Below are positions 5,231 through 6,589 of a stretch of DNA of 6,589 nucleotides, piece after piece; within the stretch, counting starts at the first letter, position 1; every line of letters begins with the position of its first letter. The position numbers and the translations under genes are program-made. Where the stretch lies: NCBI GenBank assembly GCA_007118235.1, contig SKRY01000024.1, positions 1 through 6,589 of the forward strand, in the 5' to 3' direction. The notes beneath the pieces are model-generated. The model had not been told where the DNA came from and ran no database searches. It saw nothing but the letters and a program-made list of their open reading frames with translations. Source of the DNA: Candidatus Hydrogenedentota bacterium. Its GTDB lineage: Bacteria; Hydrogenedentota; Hydrogenedentia; Hydrogenedentales; SLHB01.

Positions 5231-5627
5231 GTCTCCTGCGCCGCATGCCCCGGCTTTGCCAGCAAACAGCGCGGAAATTCCCCTCACGTCCGGCGGAGTA
5301 TTCACACCCTGTGCCCGGCAAGGACGCAATTCGTGGGGCCGTGTTGGATTCATCACCGAAAGTATGGTACGTTTTGCTCTTAAGAAGAAGATGCCTGACC
5401 GTGGCGCCAAGGGAATTCCCCGCCATCCACATACCCGGACACCACGCCGCCAGCCCCGCTGGCCCGCCATCCAGGGGGGCGCTTTTTTCTTGCTGGGGCC
5501 TCAACAAGTAGACGGTGTCACGGGGGCGCCGCCTGAAGGCCGCGTAATCCTCCAACACACACATGCATTCGAACTCTCGGGAGCGGGTGAGGGGTTGCCC
5601 GCTGTTCTGGAAGGGTGGAAAAACCAT

Positions 5628-6589
5628 ATGATTCGCTCACGCATTGTTGGCACGGGCCAATGCTTGCCGGAAAAGATTCTTACTAACCATGATCTTGAGA
5701 AGATGATGGACACGTCGGATAAGTGGATCCGTCAGCGCACCGGCATTGGCCAGCGCCATGTAGCGGCTCCCGGGCAGGGGGCGTCCGATCTGGGCGCGCC
5801 GGCGGCGCGCGAGGCGCTAAAGAACGCAGGCATCGAGCCCGGTGAGGTGGATTTCATCGTGTGCTGCACCACCACGCCCGACTATCTTTTCCCGGCCACG
5901 GCTTGTTTGATTCAAGACAAGATTGGCGCCAAGCAAGCGGCCGCCTTTGACGTGAGCGCGGCGTGTTCCGCCTTTGTGTATGGCTTGGCCACGGCGGACG
6001 CCTTCATACGGTGCGGCATGTACAAGACCGTGTTGGTGGTGGGGGCCGAGGTTCTCACGAACAGGCTCAATTGGAAGCGGCGGGATACCGCCGTGCTGTT
6101 CGGGGACGGCTCGGGGGCGGTGGTGTTGCGCGCGGAGGAGGATACCGGCCATGGCGTGCTTACGACCTACTTGGGGGCCAACGGGGCGCACAGCGAGATT
6201 CTCACGGTGCCTTCGGGCGGGTCGGTGAAGCCCTTTGACGACTCCCCGGACGACGAGGAGCGGGTGGCCATATTCATGAAAGGCCCTGAGCTGTTCCGGC
6301 AAGCCGTGGCCGCTTTTTCCCTGGCCGCCGAGAAGGCGTTGGAGGGCACCGGTGTTACCGTGGAGGACCTTGATCTTTTCGTTCCGCACCAGGCCAACAC
6401 GCGCATCATATACAGCGCCTCCGATCGCCTTGGCCTGGACCGCGGCAAGGTGTATCTCAATATCGAACGAGTAGGCAACACCACGGCCGCGAGCATCCCC
6501 CTCGCCCTTGACGACGCCATGAAGGAAGGCCGCATCAAGACCGGCAGCCATGTGTTGCTGGCGGCCTTCGGCGCCGGCCTCACCTGGGC
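5628..6589 (+). CDS. fabH: Beta-ketoacyl-[acyl-carrier-protein] synthase III (KAS III), 3' end cut by window
   Basis: This cytoplasmic thiolase-fold enzyme condenses an acyl-CoA, usually acetyl-CoA, with malonyl-ACP to start type II fatty-acid synthesis. The window holds 320 codons and ends in GAGLTW, so only about 7-10 residues of the usual C-terminus (GLTWGAALVRF-like) are missing. The catalytic triad is complete: Cys113 in DVSAACSAF, His254 in VPHQAN and Asn284 in GNTTAAS, with the normal 30-residue His-Asn spacing. The family hallmarks TSDKWIRQRTGI (29-40) and FGDGSGAVVL are also present. The ATG at 5628 is chosen because MIRSRIVGTGQCLPE aligns with the native N-terminus of E. coli FabH. 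A GGTGGA sequence (5614-5619) is a modest ribosome binding site. The reading frame is open far upstream of this start (to 5151), but that part has no KAS III similarity. Between Cys and His the protein is about 9 residues longer than in E. coli, in line with a loop insertion near the SGGSVKPFDD segment. Confidence 0.96.
   Translation, partial: MIRSRIVGTGQCLPEKILTNHDLEKMMDTSDKWIRQRTGIGQRHVAAPGQGASDLGAPAAREALKNAGIEPGEVDFIVCCTTTPDYLFPATACLIQDKIGAKQAAAFDVSAACSAFVYGLATADAFIRCGMYKTVLVVGAEVLTNRLNWKRRDTAVLFGDGSGAVVLRAEEDTGHGVLTTYLGANGAHSEILTVPSGGSVKPFDDSPDDEERVAIFMKGPELFRQAVAAFSLAAEKALEGTGVTVEDLDLFVPHQANTRIIYSASDRLGLDRGKVYLNIERVGNTTAASIPLALDDAMKEGRIKTGSHVLLAAFGAGLTW

Larger units (their letters stand above)
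4964..5627. other. Divergent intergenic region between the hsp20 operon and fabH; no convincing gene
   Basis: These 664 bp separate the hsp20 operon (-) from fabH (+). I see no recognisable product on either strand. One minus-strand frame (5627-5040) and one plus-strand frame (from 5151, continuous with fabH) are open, but both translations are low-complexity, Arg/Pro/His-rich and without known motifs. The region does contain a -24/-12 promoter facing the hsp20 genes (5082-5098), paired repeats at 5140-5162, a small inverted repeat ATGGC-TGTAG-GCCAT (5163-5177), and a 22-bp-spaced repeat at 5197-5230. For fabH only a weak candidate promoter is visible: TTGGAT (5344-5349), 18 bp, TACGTT (5368-5373). 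The genes often found before fabH (rpmF, plsX) are not present here. Confidence 0.6.

Noticed and set aside
5450..5488. Rho-independent terminator suggested by six T residues at 5483-5488
   Set aside because: The GC-rich sequence before the T-run forms only short or imperfect stems (for example GCCC/GGGC), and no plus-strand gene precedes it that would need a terminator.
5040..5627. Minus-strand open frame (195 codons) between the hsp20 operon and fabH
   Set aside because: The translation is Arg/His/Pro-rich without domains, has no convincing ribosome binding site, and contains the strong sigma-54 promoter and repeats, which fit a control region better.
5645..5665. Second -24/-12-like match on the plus strand (TTGGCAC...TTGCC)
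   Set aside because: The GG and GC are at the wrong distance, and the sequence encodes the conserved VGTGQCLPE start of FabH.
5817..6551. Minus-strand open frame (244 codons) opposite fabH
   Set aside because: FabH on the plus strand has its full catalytic triad and aligns end to end with the family, so this is an antisense shadow.

Overview
The window is about 60% GC and comes from a bacterium with ordinary housekeeping genes. The coding style is Gram-negative-like, with strong Shine-Dalgarno sites, some GTG starts and an apparent sigma-54 promoter. I cannot place the phylum. The combination would suit a deep-branching high-GC lineage such as the PVC group, Hydrogenedentota or a deltaproteobacterial relative, but that is a guess.

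Layout. (1) Positions 1-123 hold a perfect 22-bp palindrome, a sigma-70-like promoter and the leader of the first gene. (2) Positions 124-3323 (+) form a two-gene transcription unit: a UvrD/PcrA superfamily 1 DNA helicase whose stop codon overlaps by 4 bp the GTG start of pheA, a bifunctional chorismate mutase/prephenate dehydratase with an ACT domain. (3) Positions 3324-3456 lie between convergent genes and carry a long-armed inverted repeat that resembles a REP/MITE-type element. (4) Positions 3457-4933 (-) form an operon of three different small heat-shock proteins (Hsp20/alpha-crystallin family). Each has a strong Shine-Dalgarno site, and the order of transcription is 158 aa, 130 aa, 159 aa. 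(5) Positions 4934-5627 are a divergent control region. It contains an exact-consensus -24/-12 (sigma-54) promoter facing the hsp20 operon, several repeat pairs upstream of it that could bind an enhancer-binding protein, and a 5'-leader hairpin that could compete with sequestration of the Shine-Dalgarno site. (6) From 5628 to the window end (+) is fabH, beta-ketoacyl-ACP synthase III, cut by the window edge a few residues before its expected C-terminus.

The genes do not form a single pathway. They cover DNA repair, phenylalanine synthesis, proteostasis and fatty-acid initiation. The part most worth following up is the hsp20 operon and its control region: three paralogous holdase chaperones apparently expressed from a sigma-54 promoter rather than a sigma-32 or CIRCE/HrcA-type promoter, possibly with RNA-level control of the first cistron. 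I found no CRISPR array, tRNA, rRNA, intact transposase or defence system.
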